Assembly: GCF_030815415.1 (NCBI RefSeq)
Contig: NZ_JAUSWW010000001.1
Coordinates: 6,944,001 to 7,008,000, forward strand
Length of the DNA: 64,000 nucleotides
Source: Streptomyces canus
Lineage (GTDB): Bacteria; Actinomycetota; Actinomycetes; Streptomycetales; Streptomycetaceae
Direction: 5' to 3'
In this document: piece after piece, positions 30,650 through 38,188 of the stretch
Numbering within the stretch: the first letter of the stretch is position 1
Layout: the number at the start of each line of letters is the position of its first letter
Position numbers and translations under genes: made by a program
Notes under the pieces: model-generated
Told to the model about the DNA's origin: nothing
Databases searched by the model: none
The model's input: the letters and a program-made list of their open reading frames with translations, nothing else

Positions 30650-32212
30650 TCACGAGGGCAACGGGCCCCCCGCCCGGACCACCCCCAGCTCCACCAGGTC
30701 CTGCGGCCGGATGCGGAGTTGGTCCGCCGTCGCCTCCGTCTCCTTGGGGGGCCGCTTGAGGATGGCCGCCGCCGACTCCGGTGCGATGACGGAGAAGTAG
30801 CTGTCCGGGGTGGCCCAGGTGTTGCCGGGGGCGGCCAGGGCCAGGGCGCCCCCGGAGCCGCCCTCGCCGATGAGGAGGGTGGTGACCGGGGTCCGGGCGG
30901 AGGCCACCGCGCCGAACACCTCCGCGATCGCCGCCCCCGCCCCCTGCCGCTCCGCCTCCGCGTCGTTGGCGGCGCCCGGGGTGTCCACCAGCGTCAGCAC
31001 CGGGATGCCGAGCCGGTCCGCGAGCCGGATCAGCCGGGCGGCGGTGCGATAACCGGCGGGGCGGGTGGCGGTGCCGGTCTGCGCGGCGTACGCGACCGTC
31101 CGTCCCGCGTGTTCGCCGAAGCCGCACAGCATGCCGGGGTCCGTGCCGCCGCAGCGGTCGCCGGAGACGGTGACGCGGTGGGTGAAGTAGTCGTCCAAGT
31201 AGCGGTCGGCGCGCGGGCGTCGGGGGGAGCGGGCACGCCGGACGGCTTCCCAGCCGGTGAGCGAGAGGTGCGGGGCGGGGGCGGAGCCGCGGGCTCCCCC
31301 GGCGTCTTCGGCCGCTGCGATGTCCGTGGGGAGGCCGGGGCGTGGGGCGGTGCCGCCGGGGGCGGGTGCGCCGGGGCCGCGGGCTTCTGCGGCGTCGTCG
31401 GCGGCCGCGGGGACGTCGGGGCGTGCGGCGGTGCCGCCGGAGTCAGGTGCTTCCGGTGCGGCGTCGGTCGTCGGGGGCCCGGCCGTGTCGTGCGCGACGG
31501 AGTGGCCCGGCGTCCGTGGCACCGGCGCCGCCCGTGTCGACGATCCCGTCAGCAGCCGCAGCCAGCGGCCCAGTGTCTCCCTCAGTTCCTCCGGGCGTAC
31601 GACCGCGTCCACCGCACCCGCCGCCATCTGCGCCTCGGCCGTGTACGCCCTCGGGTCCGCGTCCGGCGGGCGGACCCGGGAGCCCGCGAAGCCGATCTGG
31701 GCGCCGGGGAGGGCGAGGACGATGTCGGCGCCCGCGCCCAGGGTGGCCCAGCCGCCGCCTGTGGTCGGGTCCCGCGCCACCGCGATCTGGGGCAGGCCCG
31801 CCTCGCGGGTGAGGGCCGACTGGCGTGCCACGCGCTGGAGTTGGGTCAGGGCGAGCATGCCCTCCTGCATACGGCTGCCGCCCGTGGCGACCAGGGGGAC
31901 GACCGGGAGACGGTGGGCGCGGGCGTAGGCGTACGCCGCCTCCAGCCGGTCGCCGGTGCGTACGCCCAGGGAGCCGCCGAGGTAGCCGAACTCGAAGGCG
32001 AGCAGCACTGCCCGGGTTCCCTCGACCTGTCCCGTTCCGCAGACGACGGACTCGTCCTCGCCGGTGCGCTCGGTCGCGCGGGCGCGTGCGGCGTCGTAGC
32101 CCTGCCAGCCGAGCGGGCCGTCGGGCGTCGACTCCCGTGCGGGGGCGGGGAGTTCGGTGAAGTCGTCCGTGACGAGGGCGAGGAACTCGCGGGCGGAGAG
32201 ACGGTCAGTCAT
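30650..32212 (-). CDS. Fused beta/alpha carboxyltransferase subunit of acyl-CoA carboxylase
   Basis: The 520-residue protein joins two crotonase-fold halves. The beta-like half (1-235) has E-F-G-Y-L-G-G-S-L-G, A-T-G-G-S-R-M-Q-E-G and D-P-T-T-G-G. The alpha-like half (330-520) has F-G-E-H-A-G-R, L-T-L-V-D-T-P-G-A, L-L-I-G-E-G-G-S-G-G-A-L-A-L and a Y-F-S-V-I-A-P-E-S-A-A motif. A disordered Ala/Pro-rich linker joins them. The zinc ribbon of AccD is absent. Such enzymes move carboxyl groups from carboxybiotin to acetyl- or propionyl-CoA. The gene overlaps matB by 8 bp, which suggests a role in balancing malonyl-CoA. No biotin carboxylase gene is nearby. Confidence 0.85.
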   Translation of the reverse strand: MTDRLSAREFLALVTDDFTELPAPARESTPDGPLGWQGYDAARARATERTGEDESVVCGTGQVEGTRAVLLAFEFGYLGGSLGVRTGDRLEAAYAYARAHRLPVVPLVATGGSRMQEGMLALTQLQRVARQSALTREAGLPQIAVARDPTTGGGWATLGAGADIVLALPGAQIGFAGSRVRPPDADPRAYTAEAQMAAGAVDAVVRPEELRETLGRWLRLLTGSSTRAAPVPRTPGHSVAHDTAGPPTTDAAPEAPDSGGTAARPDVPAAADDAAEARGPGAPAPGGTAPRPGLPTDIAAAEDAGGARGSAPAPHLSLTGWEAVRRARSPRRPRADRYLDDYFTHRVTVSGDRCGGTDPGMLCGFGEHAGRTVAYAAQTGTATRPAGYRTAARLIRLADRLGIPVLTLVDTPGAANDAEAERQGAGAAIAEVFGAVASARTPVTTLLIGEGGSGGALALAAPGNTWATPDSYFSVIAPESAAAILKRPPKETEATADQLRIRPQDLVELGVVRAGGPLPS

Positions 32213-33656
32213 GGGCCAGCGACCGCTTCATGATCTTCCCCATGTCGTTGCGGGGGAGGGCGTCCAGGTGGTGGACGACGCGTGGGCGCTTGTGCGGGGC
32301 GAGGCGGCGGGCCACGTGGTCGGCCAACTCCTCCGCGGTGGGCGGGGACTCGGGGTCCGCCGGCACGATCCAGGCGACGATCCGTTCGCCCAGATCGGCG
32401 TCCGGCTCTCCGGTGACCGCCGCCTCCCGCACCCCGGGGTGTTCGAGGAGCGCGTTCTCGATCTCACCCGCCCCGATCTTGTACCCCCCGCTCTTGATCA
32501 GGTCGGTGGCCTTCCGGCCCACGATCCGGACATAGCCGTCGGACTCGCGCACCGCCATGTCCCCCGTACGGAACCAGCCGTCCGCCGTGAACGCGGCCGC
32601 CGTCGCGTCGGGCCGGTTGAGGTACTCGGTGAACAGGTTCGGGCCGCGCACCTGGATCTCGCCCACCGTCTCCCCGTCGTACGAGGTGATCGGCGCCCCG
32701 TCCTCCTCCACCAGCCGCAGCTCCACCCCCGGCAGCGGCACCCCCACCGTCCCCGCCCGGGCCTCGCCGTCCGCGCGGACACTGGTGTTCATCAGCGTCT
32801 CCGTCATGCCGTACCGCTCGATCACCCGCCGCCCCGTCGCGGCCGTGATCCGCTCGTGGTCGTGCACCGGCAGCGCGGCCGACCCGGAGACGAGCAGCCG
32901 CGCCCGCCCCAGCGCCTTCGCCAACTCCGGTTCCCCGGACAGGGACTGGGCGATCCGGTGGTACATCGTCGGCACCCCGAACAGCATCGTCGCGCCGCCG
33001 GACAGCTCCCGCGTGACACCCTGCGTCGAGAACCGGCCCAGATGGCGCACCGATCCGCCGCGCCGCAGCGGCCCGAGGATGCCCAGGACCAGGCCGTGCA
33101 CATGGAACAGCGGCAGACCGTGCACCAGCACGTCCTCGCCGGTCCACTGCCAGGCGTCGGCCAGCGCGTCCAGGGTCGAGGCGATCGCCCGGCGGGGAAT
33201 GACGGCGCCCTTCGGGGGGCCGGTGGTGCCGGAGGTGTAGACGACGAGGGCGGGGTCGTCGTCGGTGGCCGTCTCTTGGGTGGGGGTGACCGCGGTGGTC
33301 GTGTCGGGGGTTACGTCGATGCGTGGCAAGTCCCTTATTACGGCGGGTAGTTCATCTCCCGGTGCCGCCAGGACCAGCGACGGCGCACTGTCCGACAGGA
33401 TGTGTCCGAGCTCCTTCTCCCCGGACTTCGGGTTCAGCGGCACCGCGGGCACACCGGCCCGCAGTGCCGCCACGACGGCGACGGCGGTCTCCAGCGTCGG
33501 GGTCGCCCAGACGGCGACGCGGCCGGCGTCCCGGAGGCTGCCGGCCAGCAGACCGGTCGCGGTGGCGAGCTCCGCGTACGTCAGGGACCGGTCGCCGAAC
33601 CGCAGGGCGGGGCGGTCCGCCGGAGCGTCCGTCAGGGCCGGGAAGAGAGAGGTCAC
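32205..33656 (-). CDS. matB: Malonyl-CoA synthetase (AMP-forming ligase)
   Basis: The 483-residue enzyme shows A3 L-V-V-Y-T-S-G-T-T-G-P-P-K-G-A-V, A5 Y-G-M-T-E-T-L-M-N, A7 W-F-R-T-G-D, A8 R-K-A-T-D-L-I-K-S-G-G-Y-K-I-G-A-G-E-I-E and the A10 lysine in N-D-M-G-K-I-M-K. The beginning T-S-L-F-P-A-L matches Streptomyces MatB, so GTG 33656 was chosen over GTG 33686, which overlaps the tnpB-like end. Arg in V-P-T-M-Y-H-R fits malonate carboxylate binding. It activates malonate or methylmalonate with ATP and CoA in the cytoplasm. The upstream region is now occupied by a TnpB-like gene only 20 bp away, which may have replaced its native promoter. Confidence 0.9.
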   Translation of the reverse strand: MTSLFPALTDAPADRPALRFGDRSLTYAELATATGLLAGSLRDAGRVAVWATPTLETAVAVVAALRAGVPAVPLNPKSGEKELGHILSDSAPSLVLAAPGDELPAVIRDLPRIDVTPDTTTAVTPTQETATDDDPALVVYTSGTTGPPKGAVIPRRAIASTLDALADAWQWTGEDVLVHGLPLFHVHGLVLGILGPLRRGGSVRHLGRFSTQGVTRELSGGATMLFGVPTMYHRIAQSLSGEPELAKALGRARLLVSGSAALPVHDHERITAATGRRVIERYGMTETLMNTSVRADGEARAGTVGVPLPGVELRLVEEDGAPITSYDGETVGEIQVRGPNLFTEYLNRPDATAAAFTADGWFRTGDMAVRESDGYVRIVGRKATDLIKSGGYKIGAGEIENALLEHPGVREAAVTGEPDADLGERIVAWIVPADPESPPTAEELADHVARRLAPHKRPRVVHHLDALPRNDMGKIMKRSLAHD

Positions 33657-33675
33657 GCGTCGTACTGCTTCCTTC

Positions 33676-35091
33676 TCAGTGCTCACGGTTGAGCAGGGAT
33701 CGGATGGTTCGCTCTCCGCACCGGCACGTGCTCCCGGCGCTGGAGTCCTGGTCCGGCAGTCTGGACCGTTGGCGATCTGTACGTTCCTGCAGAATCTGCC
33801 GCACGCGCCTGTACGGGGTGTGCGGGGTGATGTCGGGGTCACTCGCTCTGTGCAGGATGTTGATCGCTCCGGCGTGGTCTGCTTGCCACACCGCCCCGCA
33901 TGGGCAGTGAAGCCGGTCCCCTTTGCGGACACCGAGGTTATCCGTGAAAGGGACGGCTTGTGAGGTGTAGGCAGCGTTGACCAGCCGCACCGCAGAACCT
34001 TTGCGGCCCGACACAGCTTCCAGCGCTTCTGCGGTGACACCCTTGGTCCAGGTTGCCAAGCGCCGGTTGGTGTTCTTCCCCAGCCTCTTTCGGCTGGTGA
34101 AAGTCTTGGTGAGGTCTTCGGCCACGATCATTGCGGCTTTGTCCACCACGGTGTGTACGGCCTGGAAAGTGACATCGCGGATCCGGGCGCGCCATGCGGC
34201 ATCTCTGCGCTCCTTCTTGAGCATGCCGAGATTGTTGGTCCAGATCCGCTGCGCTTTCGCATGGTTCCCACGCGCGGATGCCTTTTCGGCGATGGAACGA
34301 AGTTTGGCGCGGTGGGCGTTGACCAGTTTGCGCTGGTCGGATTCGGTGGTCAGTAGGCGCCCGAGTTCCCGGCCGTGACGCCGGCCGTCGGAGTCGGTGA
34401 GAACCTCGCTGTATCCCTTGTCCACCCCGATCTCACGGGTACCGCACGGACGCCGGGACGACTTCAGTGCACCGTCGTGGATCTGGTAGTGCACCTCGAT
34501 CCGCCCGCCTCGGATGATCAGCCGTAAGGTTCCAGTCGGTTCCATCGTGGTGTTCAGCGGGATTCTGACGAGTTGGCGACGCTCCAGTCCGGGCACGGCA
34601 AGCCAGACGTTGCCGCCCTCGGCGAGAGTGAAGGTCCTGTATTGGTCGGAACGCACGACGATCTGGTTGTGCGTGCGGTTCCGGCCGTGCTTCCAATGGC
34701 CGCGCATCTGGCGGGACAGGTATGGATCCGCGGTCCATGTGTCGTACTTGAGCGCGGTGAACAGACGCTTGCGCTCGGCATCGTCTGTGGTGTGACGGAT
34801 GATGGCCCGGCGGACCTTGGCCTTGGCCGCCTCGCGGTTCGCGGTGATGTCGGCGACCGCGTCCCGCACCGTTTCCTTCCAGGCGTTCGCGAGCACACCG
34901 AAACCGGCCGCGGTGCCGTCTCGTAGCCACCGGTCACGGATCGTGCGATCCCGCACACCGACGCCGGCGACGGAGCCGTACTGGCGCCATACCAGCGACC
35001 GCACGCGGCCCAGCTGGGATGCCTGCTGGACCAGCTGGGCGTACTTGCCGTCGTTGAGGTTCTTCGAAAGGGCGATGCGGGTGACCTTCAC
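33676..35091 (-). CDS. TnpB-like RuvC nuclease (IS200/IS605 accessory family, divergent)
   Basis: The 471-residue protein has the split RuvC domain of TnpB: E-I-G-V-D-K-G-Y (Asp224), M-I-V-A-E-D-L-T-K (Glu325) and Q-A-D-H-A-G-A-I-N-I-L (Asp405), so the catalytic triad appears intact. A W-R-A-R-I-R-D-V-T-F-Q-A helix precedes Glu325, and Y-T-S-Q follows. The zinc ribbon is altered: after Y-T-S-Q the first CxxC pair is replaced by A-V-P-F-T-D, leaving C-P-C at 396-398 and a C-terminal C-R-C. GTG 35091 overlaps the upstream ATPase stop as GTGA. No TnpA or clear IS ends were seen. RNA-guided activity is inferred from family knowledge only. Confidence 0.8.
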   Translation of the reverse strand: MKVTRIALSKNLNDGKYAQLVQQASQLGRVRSLVWRQYGSVAGVGVRDRTIRDRWLRDGTAAGFGVLANAWKETVRDAVADITANREAAKAKVRRAIIRHTTDDAERKRLFTALKYDTWTADPYLSRQMRGHWKHGRNRTHNQIVVRSDQYRTFTLAEGGNVWLAVPGLERRQLVRIPLNTTMEPTGTLRLIIRGGRIEVHYQIHDGALKSSRRPCGTREIGVDKGYSEVLTDSDGRRHGRELGRLLTTESDQRKLVNAHRAKLRSIAEKASARGNHAKAQRIWTNNLGMLKKERRDAAWRARIRDVTFQAVHTVVDKAAMIVAEDLTKTFTSRKRLGKNTNRRLATWTKGVTAEALEAVSGRKGSAVRLVNAAYTSQAVPFTDNLGVRKGDRLHCPCGAVWQADHAGAINILHRASDPDITPHTPYRRVRQILQERTDRQRSRLPDQDSSAGSTCRCGERTIRSLLNREH

Positions 35092-35522
35092 CTGTTGCCG
35101 CCCGCGAGATCGGCCTTGGGGATTCCGGTTCCCGACACGGCCGCGACCTTGAAAACGAGCCACACCGTTTCGCCTGGGACGTGCTCGGTGACGCCGAAGT
35201 CGTCCGCCAACTCGCGTACCAGGAAGAGGCCCCGCCCATCGGGATCCGCTATGTCTGGCAGGCGGACCACTGGCTGACCGTCTCCGCTGTCGCGGACCTC
35301 GACTCTGAGTGTGGTGCCGTCCAGGCAGAGCCGTACGCAGAAGTCCCGCCCCGGTGGCACTCCGTGGATCAGGGCGTTGGTGGCGACTTCCGAGACGCAC
35401 AGCCGGATGTCGTCGTGGCGGTCATCGACGTGCCACTCGCCGAGAGTGGCAAGGGCGAAATCTCGCGCGGCGCGCGCAGAGCAACGCGATCGGGAGAACC
35501 GTCGCTGCCGTAACAAGGGCAC
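35088..35522 (-). CDS. RsbW-like ATP-binding regulator (HATPase_c_2)
   Basis: From GTG 35522 the product is 144 residues beginning V-P-L-L-R-Q-R-R-F-S-R, typical of small Streptomyces anti-sigma-type ATPases; the frame is open upstream to 35591. It has the N-box V-S-E-V-A-T-N-A-L-I-H-G, G1 V-E-V-R-D-S-G-D-G and the G-box region D-P-D-G-R-G-L-F-L-V-R-E-L-A-D-D-F-G-V. It overlaps the TnpB-like start by four bases, an unusual pairing. It diverges from the UTRA/GntR genes, a neighbourhood also seen in actinomycete integrative elements. No cognate sigma factor is adjacent. Confidence 0.82.
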   Translation of the reverse strand: MPLLRQRRFSRSRCSARAARDFALATLGEWHVDDRHDDIRLCVSEVATNALIHGVPPGRDFCVRLCLDGTTLRVEVRDSGDGQPVVRLPDIADPDGRGLFLVRELADDFGVTEHVPGETVWLVFKVAAVSGTGIPKADLAGGNR

Positions 35523-35568
35523 GGCGAACCACCGCCTTGATCCTGGGCTGTACGATCTCCACAAGTTA

Positions 35569-35588
35569 CTGCTATTCGCGAAAAGCAG
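35569..35588. promoter_or_regulatory. 20-bp near-perfect palindrome, candidate operator
   Basis: CTGCTATTCGCGAAAAGCAG is symmetric about TTCGCGAA with a single mismatched pair. It lies between the divergent ATPase and UTRA genes in an AT-richer patch and could be bound by the GntR-UTRA regulator encoded at 36225-37001. Confidence 0.5.
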
Positions 35589-35624
35589 CAAGATGTCGAA
35601 AGGGCGATCGCGGTCACCAAGTCG

Positions 35625-35637
35625 CTTACTGTGTAAG
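35625..35637. promoter_or_regulatory. CTTAC-N3-GTAAG inverted repeat, second candidate operator
   Basis: CTTAC (35625-35629) and GTAAG (35633-35637) form a 13-bp inverted repeat about 40 bases before the UTRA gene start at 35677. Its AT-rich arms and short spacer are of the size seen for GntR-family sites. Confidence 0.45.
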
Positions 35638-35676
35638 GCGGAAAGGTCCGCGAGTGATGGTCCTGCGGGAGGTCTC

Positions 35677-36222
35677 GTGAGTGATGGCAGGTGGGTCAGT
35701 GCCTCGTTGCCGTATGTGACCCCGCGCGGGAAAGGGCAGTCGGACGCCTGGAGTGCTGAGCTTGAAGCACGGGGCCGGAGCGGCGGGCAGCATATCGTTC
35801 ACGCCGTTGAGGTGCCTGCACCGAGAGGCGTCGCGGAGCTTCTCGGGCTGTCCGAAGGGGATGTGGCGGTCGTACGCCGTCGGGTCATGTATCTCGACGA
35901 TGCGCCTTGCGAGTTGACCGATACGTTCTACCCGGTTGGCCTTGCGCGTGGCACAGGGCTGGCGGGCACAGCCAAGATCCGCGGCGGGGCGGTTGCGTTG
36001 CTCAGTGAGCTGGGACATGTCGGCGTACGTGTCCGTGAGGACGTGGTGGCGCGAATGCCCAGCAAGGCGGAACGGGATGTGCTTCGGACTGCGCCCGACG
36101 AGCCCGTGCTCCAGTTGACCCGGCTCACGCTGGATCGGGACGATCAGCCGATCCAGGTGGACCGTATGGTCATGCCTGCGCATCGGCAGCAATTGCGCTA
36201 TGAGATGTGGATCGGGGACTGA
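35677..36222 (+). CDS. UTRA-domain protein lacking a DNA-binding domain
   Basis: The 181-residue product starts at GTG 35677 with GGGAGG five bases before it. It matches only the effector-binding UTRA part of HutC/GntR regulators: A-E-L-L-G-L-S-E-G-D-V-A-V-V-R-R-R-V, L-T-D-T-F-Y-P-V-G-L-A-R-G-T and R-M-P-S-K-A-E-R-D-V-L. No winged helix precedes it in this frame. The next gene, two bases downstream, is a full GntR-UTRA protein with a similar UTRA domain. It may form heterodimers and modulate that regulator, or be a truncated duplicate kept in frame. Confidence 0.75.
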   Translation: MSDGRWVSASLPYVTPRGKGQSDAWSAELEARGRSGGQHIVHAVEVPAPRGVAELLGLSEGDVAVVRRRVMYLDDAPCELTDTFYPVGLARGTGLAGTAKIRGGAVALLSELGHVGVRVREDVVARMPSKAERDVLRTAPDEPVLQLTRLTLDRDDQPIQVDRMVMPAHRQQLRYEMWIGD

Positions 36223-36224
36223 CC

Positions 36225-37001
36225 GTGCCCAAGGCCGAGGCGGAAGACATCGACCGGCGTTCCCTGCATGAGCGGATCGCGGCAGATCTGCGGGACGACA
36301 TCCTGAGTGGAGGGATGCCGCCAGGCGCCAAACTCCCATCGACGGTGCAGCTTAAGGCCCGCTTCGAGGCGTCTAGCGCCACCGTGCAGAAGGCTTTGCA
36401 GCTACTCAAGGACGAGCGGCTCGTGATCGGGCGGGCGGGCGCCGCTGTCACCGTGCGCGAGCATCGGCAGCGGACCTTGCGCCCGGCCTCGTCCATGGCC
36501 ACGGCCGCTCCCGGCGAACCTTACCGCTGGCTCACGGATGCGGGCAGGCACGGGGCGCGGGCGCGAAGCAAGCTGCTCGACGTCATGGAGACCGTTCCTC
36601 CCCCGGACGTCGCTGAAGCGCTGAACCTGCTGGAGGGCGGTACAGCAGTGCTGCGCCACCAGTTGCTGCTCATCGACGATGAACCGGCTGAACTGGTCTA
36701 CTCCTACTATCCGTTGGGTATAGCGCGCGGCACCGCCATAGTGGAGCGGCGACGGATCACGGGCGGCACGCCCGCTCTCCTCGCCGGTCTCGGACACCCG
36801 CCTCGGTTCAGCGTGGACAGAGTCTCCGCCCGCGTCCCCACGCAGGAGCAGTACCGGGCACTGAAACTTCCCGGTGGCAGCCTGCCGGTGCTGCGGACTC
36901 TGCGCGTGGTGTACGGCGATGACGAACGCCCGATCGAAGCAACCGTCATGGTGAAGGCGGGCCATCTCTACGAGGTGCAGTACGAGTTCACGCCTGAATG
37001 A
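36225..37001 (+). CDS. GntR/HutC-family regulator with UTRA domain
   Basis: This 258-residue protein has an N-terminal winged helix (L-H-E-R-I-A-A-D-L-R-D-D-I-L-S-G, P-G-A-K-L-P-S-T-V-Q-L, S-S-A-T-V-Q-K-A-L-Q-L-L) and a C-terminal UTRA domain (A-E-A-L-N-L-L-E-G-G-T-A-V-L-R, L-V-Y-S-Y-Y-P-L-G-I-A-R-G-T-A). The helix has A-R-F-E-A-S-S-A-T where GntR usually has E-F-G-V-S-R-x-T. GTG 36225 lies two bases after the UTRA-only gene. It probably represses its own operon and the divergent ATPase/tnpB-like pair. The ligand is unknown. Confidence 0.87.
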   Translation: MPKAEAEDIDRRSLHERIAADLRDDILSGGMPPGAKLPSTVQLKARFEASSATVQKALQLLKDERLVIGRAGAAVTVREHRQRTLRPASSMATAAPGEPYRWLTDAGRHGARARSKLLDVMETVPPPDVAEALNLLEGGTAVLRHQLLLIDDEPAELVYSYYPLGIARGTAIVERRRITGGTPALLAGLGHPPRFSVDRVSARVPTQEQYRALKLPGGSLPVLRTLRVVYGDDERPIEATVMVKAGHLYEVQYEFTPE

Positions 37002-37046
37002 AGCTCCGTACTGGACTGGGAGGCGGAGGAGGACGACCGCTAGCGG

Positions 37047-38135
37047 TCAGGGTGCGAAGCGCAGGCGGATCCGACGCCGCACGAGGTTGATGTCGGTGAC
37101 CTCGACGGTCAGTTTCGCGCCGGTCTCGACGGCGGCGCGGTCGGTCAGCTCGTCGCGGTGAACCAGGCCCTCGATCCCCTCGGCGACCCGTACGAACACG
37201 CCGAACGGCACGACCTTGGTGACGGTCCCGGACAGGCGCCGCCCGAACGCGCTCCGGGCGAACTCCCCGAACGGGTCCGGTTCCAGGGCCGCCGTAGAGA
37301 TCCTGACCTGCGGCCGGAACAGCTCGAAGGCGAGGATCTCCGCGGTCACCTCCTGGCCGACGTGGACGACCTCGTCGTAGGAGTCGAAGGGGCGCCGGGT
37401 GAGCTCGGGGGCGGTGATGAAGCCCTCGCTGCCGTCGAGGTCCACGAACACGCCGAAGCGCTCGATGCGGGTGACGACGCCCCGCACGATCTGCCCGTAC
37501 GCGAACCCCCGCCAGGTCGTCTCCGTCCCGGCGAGCCGGCGCCGGGTCCCGACGAGGGTGGCCAGGTCGGGTGCCAGGGGGAGTTCGAGGGTGTTCAGGG
37601 CGGGGTGGCGCAGCCAGAACAGCCGGGGCCGGTCCACCTTCCCGTCGTGCAGCGGTGGATCGTCGGTCGCCGGGGTGAAGTCGTCGATCACGACCGTGCC
37701 GTCCGGAGTGAGCAGCCGGGCCGGGTCGGCGGGGTCGTCGTCCGCGGACTTGCCGGTGCCGCCGCCGTCCAGGACGAGGAGGTCGTACGGACCCCGCTCA
37801 CCGATCCGCCGCCAGTCCCCGTGGAGGATCTCCACCTCGGGCCGGTCGGCGAAGACCTCGGCGCAGACGCGGGCGCGCTCCGGGTCCCGCTCCACGCCGA
37901 CGATCCGTACGCCCTCCCGGGCCCCCGAGGCCAGCCACGCCAGGCCCACCCCGCAGCCCGCGCCCGTCTCCCCGACGGCACCCGCCGCGCCCCCTGCCAG
38001 GGCGTGCAGCAGACGGCCCTGCTCGGGGCGGACGGAGTGCGGGAAGGCAAGGGCGCGGGCGGCGGCGAGGGCGCGCTCGACCAGTGGGGGGAGGTGGGTT
38101 TCCGTGGCGTAGGCGTCCGTTCCGGAGATCGACAT
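37047..38135 (-). CDS. SAM-dependent methyltransferase fused to two S1 RNA-binding domains
   Basis: The 362-residue protein starts with an O-methyltransferase-like Rossmann domain (residues 1-200: G-E-T-G-A-G-C-G-V-G-L, R-I-V-G-V-E-R-D-P-E-R-A-R, Y-D-L-L-V-L-D-G-G). Two S1/OB domains follow: G-Q-I-V-R-G-V-V-T-R-I-E-R-F-G-V-F-V-D-L (about 215-285) and L-S-G-T-V-T-K-V-V-P-F-G-V-F-V-R-V (about 300-362). S1 repeats usually bind RNA, so the enzyme may modify RNA or act on ribosomes. The start at ATG 38135 lacks a good ribosome site. No flanking gene clarifies the substrate. Confidence 0.85.
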   Translation of the reverse strand: MSISGTDAYATETHLPPLVERALAAARALAFPHSVRPEQGRLLHALAGGAAGAVGETGAGCGVGLAWLASGAREGVRIVGVERDPERARVCAEVFADRPEVEILHGDWRRIGERGPYDLLVLDGGGTGKSADDDPADPARLLTPDGTVVIDDFTPATDDPPLHDGKVDRPRLFWLRHPALNTLELPLAPDLATLVGTRRRLAGTETTWRGFAYGQIVRGVVTRIERFGVFVDLDGSEGFITAPELTRRPFDSYDEVVHVGQEVTAEILAFELFRPQVRISTAALEPDPFGEFARSAFGRRLSGTVTKVVPFGVFVRVAEGIEGLVHRDELTDRAAVETGAKLTVEVTDINLVRRRIRLRFAP

Positions 38136-38188
38136 GCGGTGATTGTGCCGGGGCGCTCCCACCCGGTGCCCCCGCTTTCCCGCGGTGC

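Noticed and set aside
33676-37001. Complete integrative and conjugative element
   Set aside because: GntR and RsbW-like genes are typical of such elements, but no integrase, excisionase, replication or transfer gene and no attachment repeats were seen.
37035-37048. 14-bp perfect palindrome containing CTAG at the end of the methyltransferase-S1 gene
   Set aside because: Although it resembles the other CTAG sites, no inserted sequence or duplication is present, and it may be chance or a small terminator.
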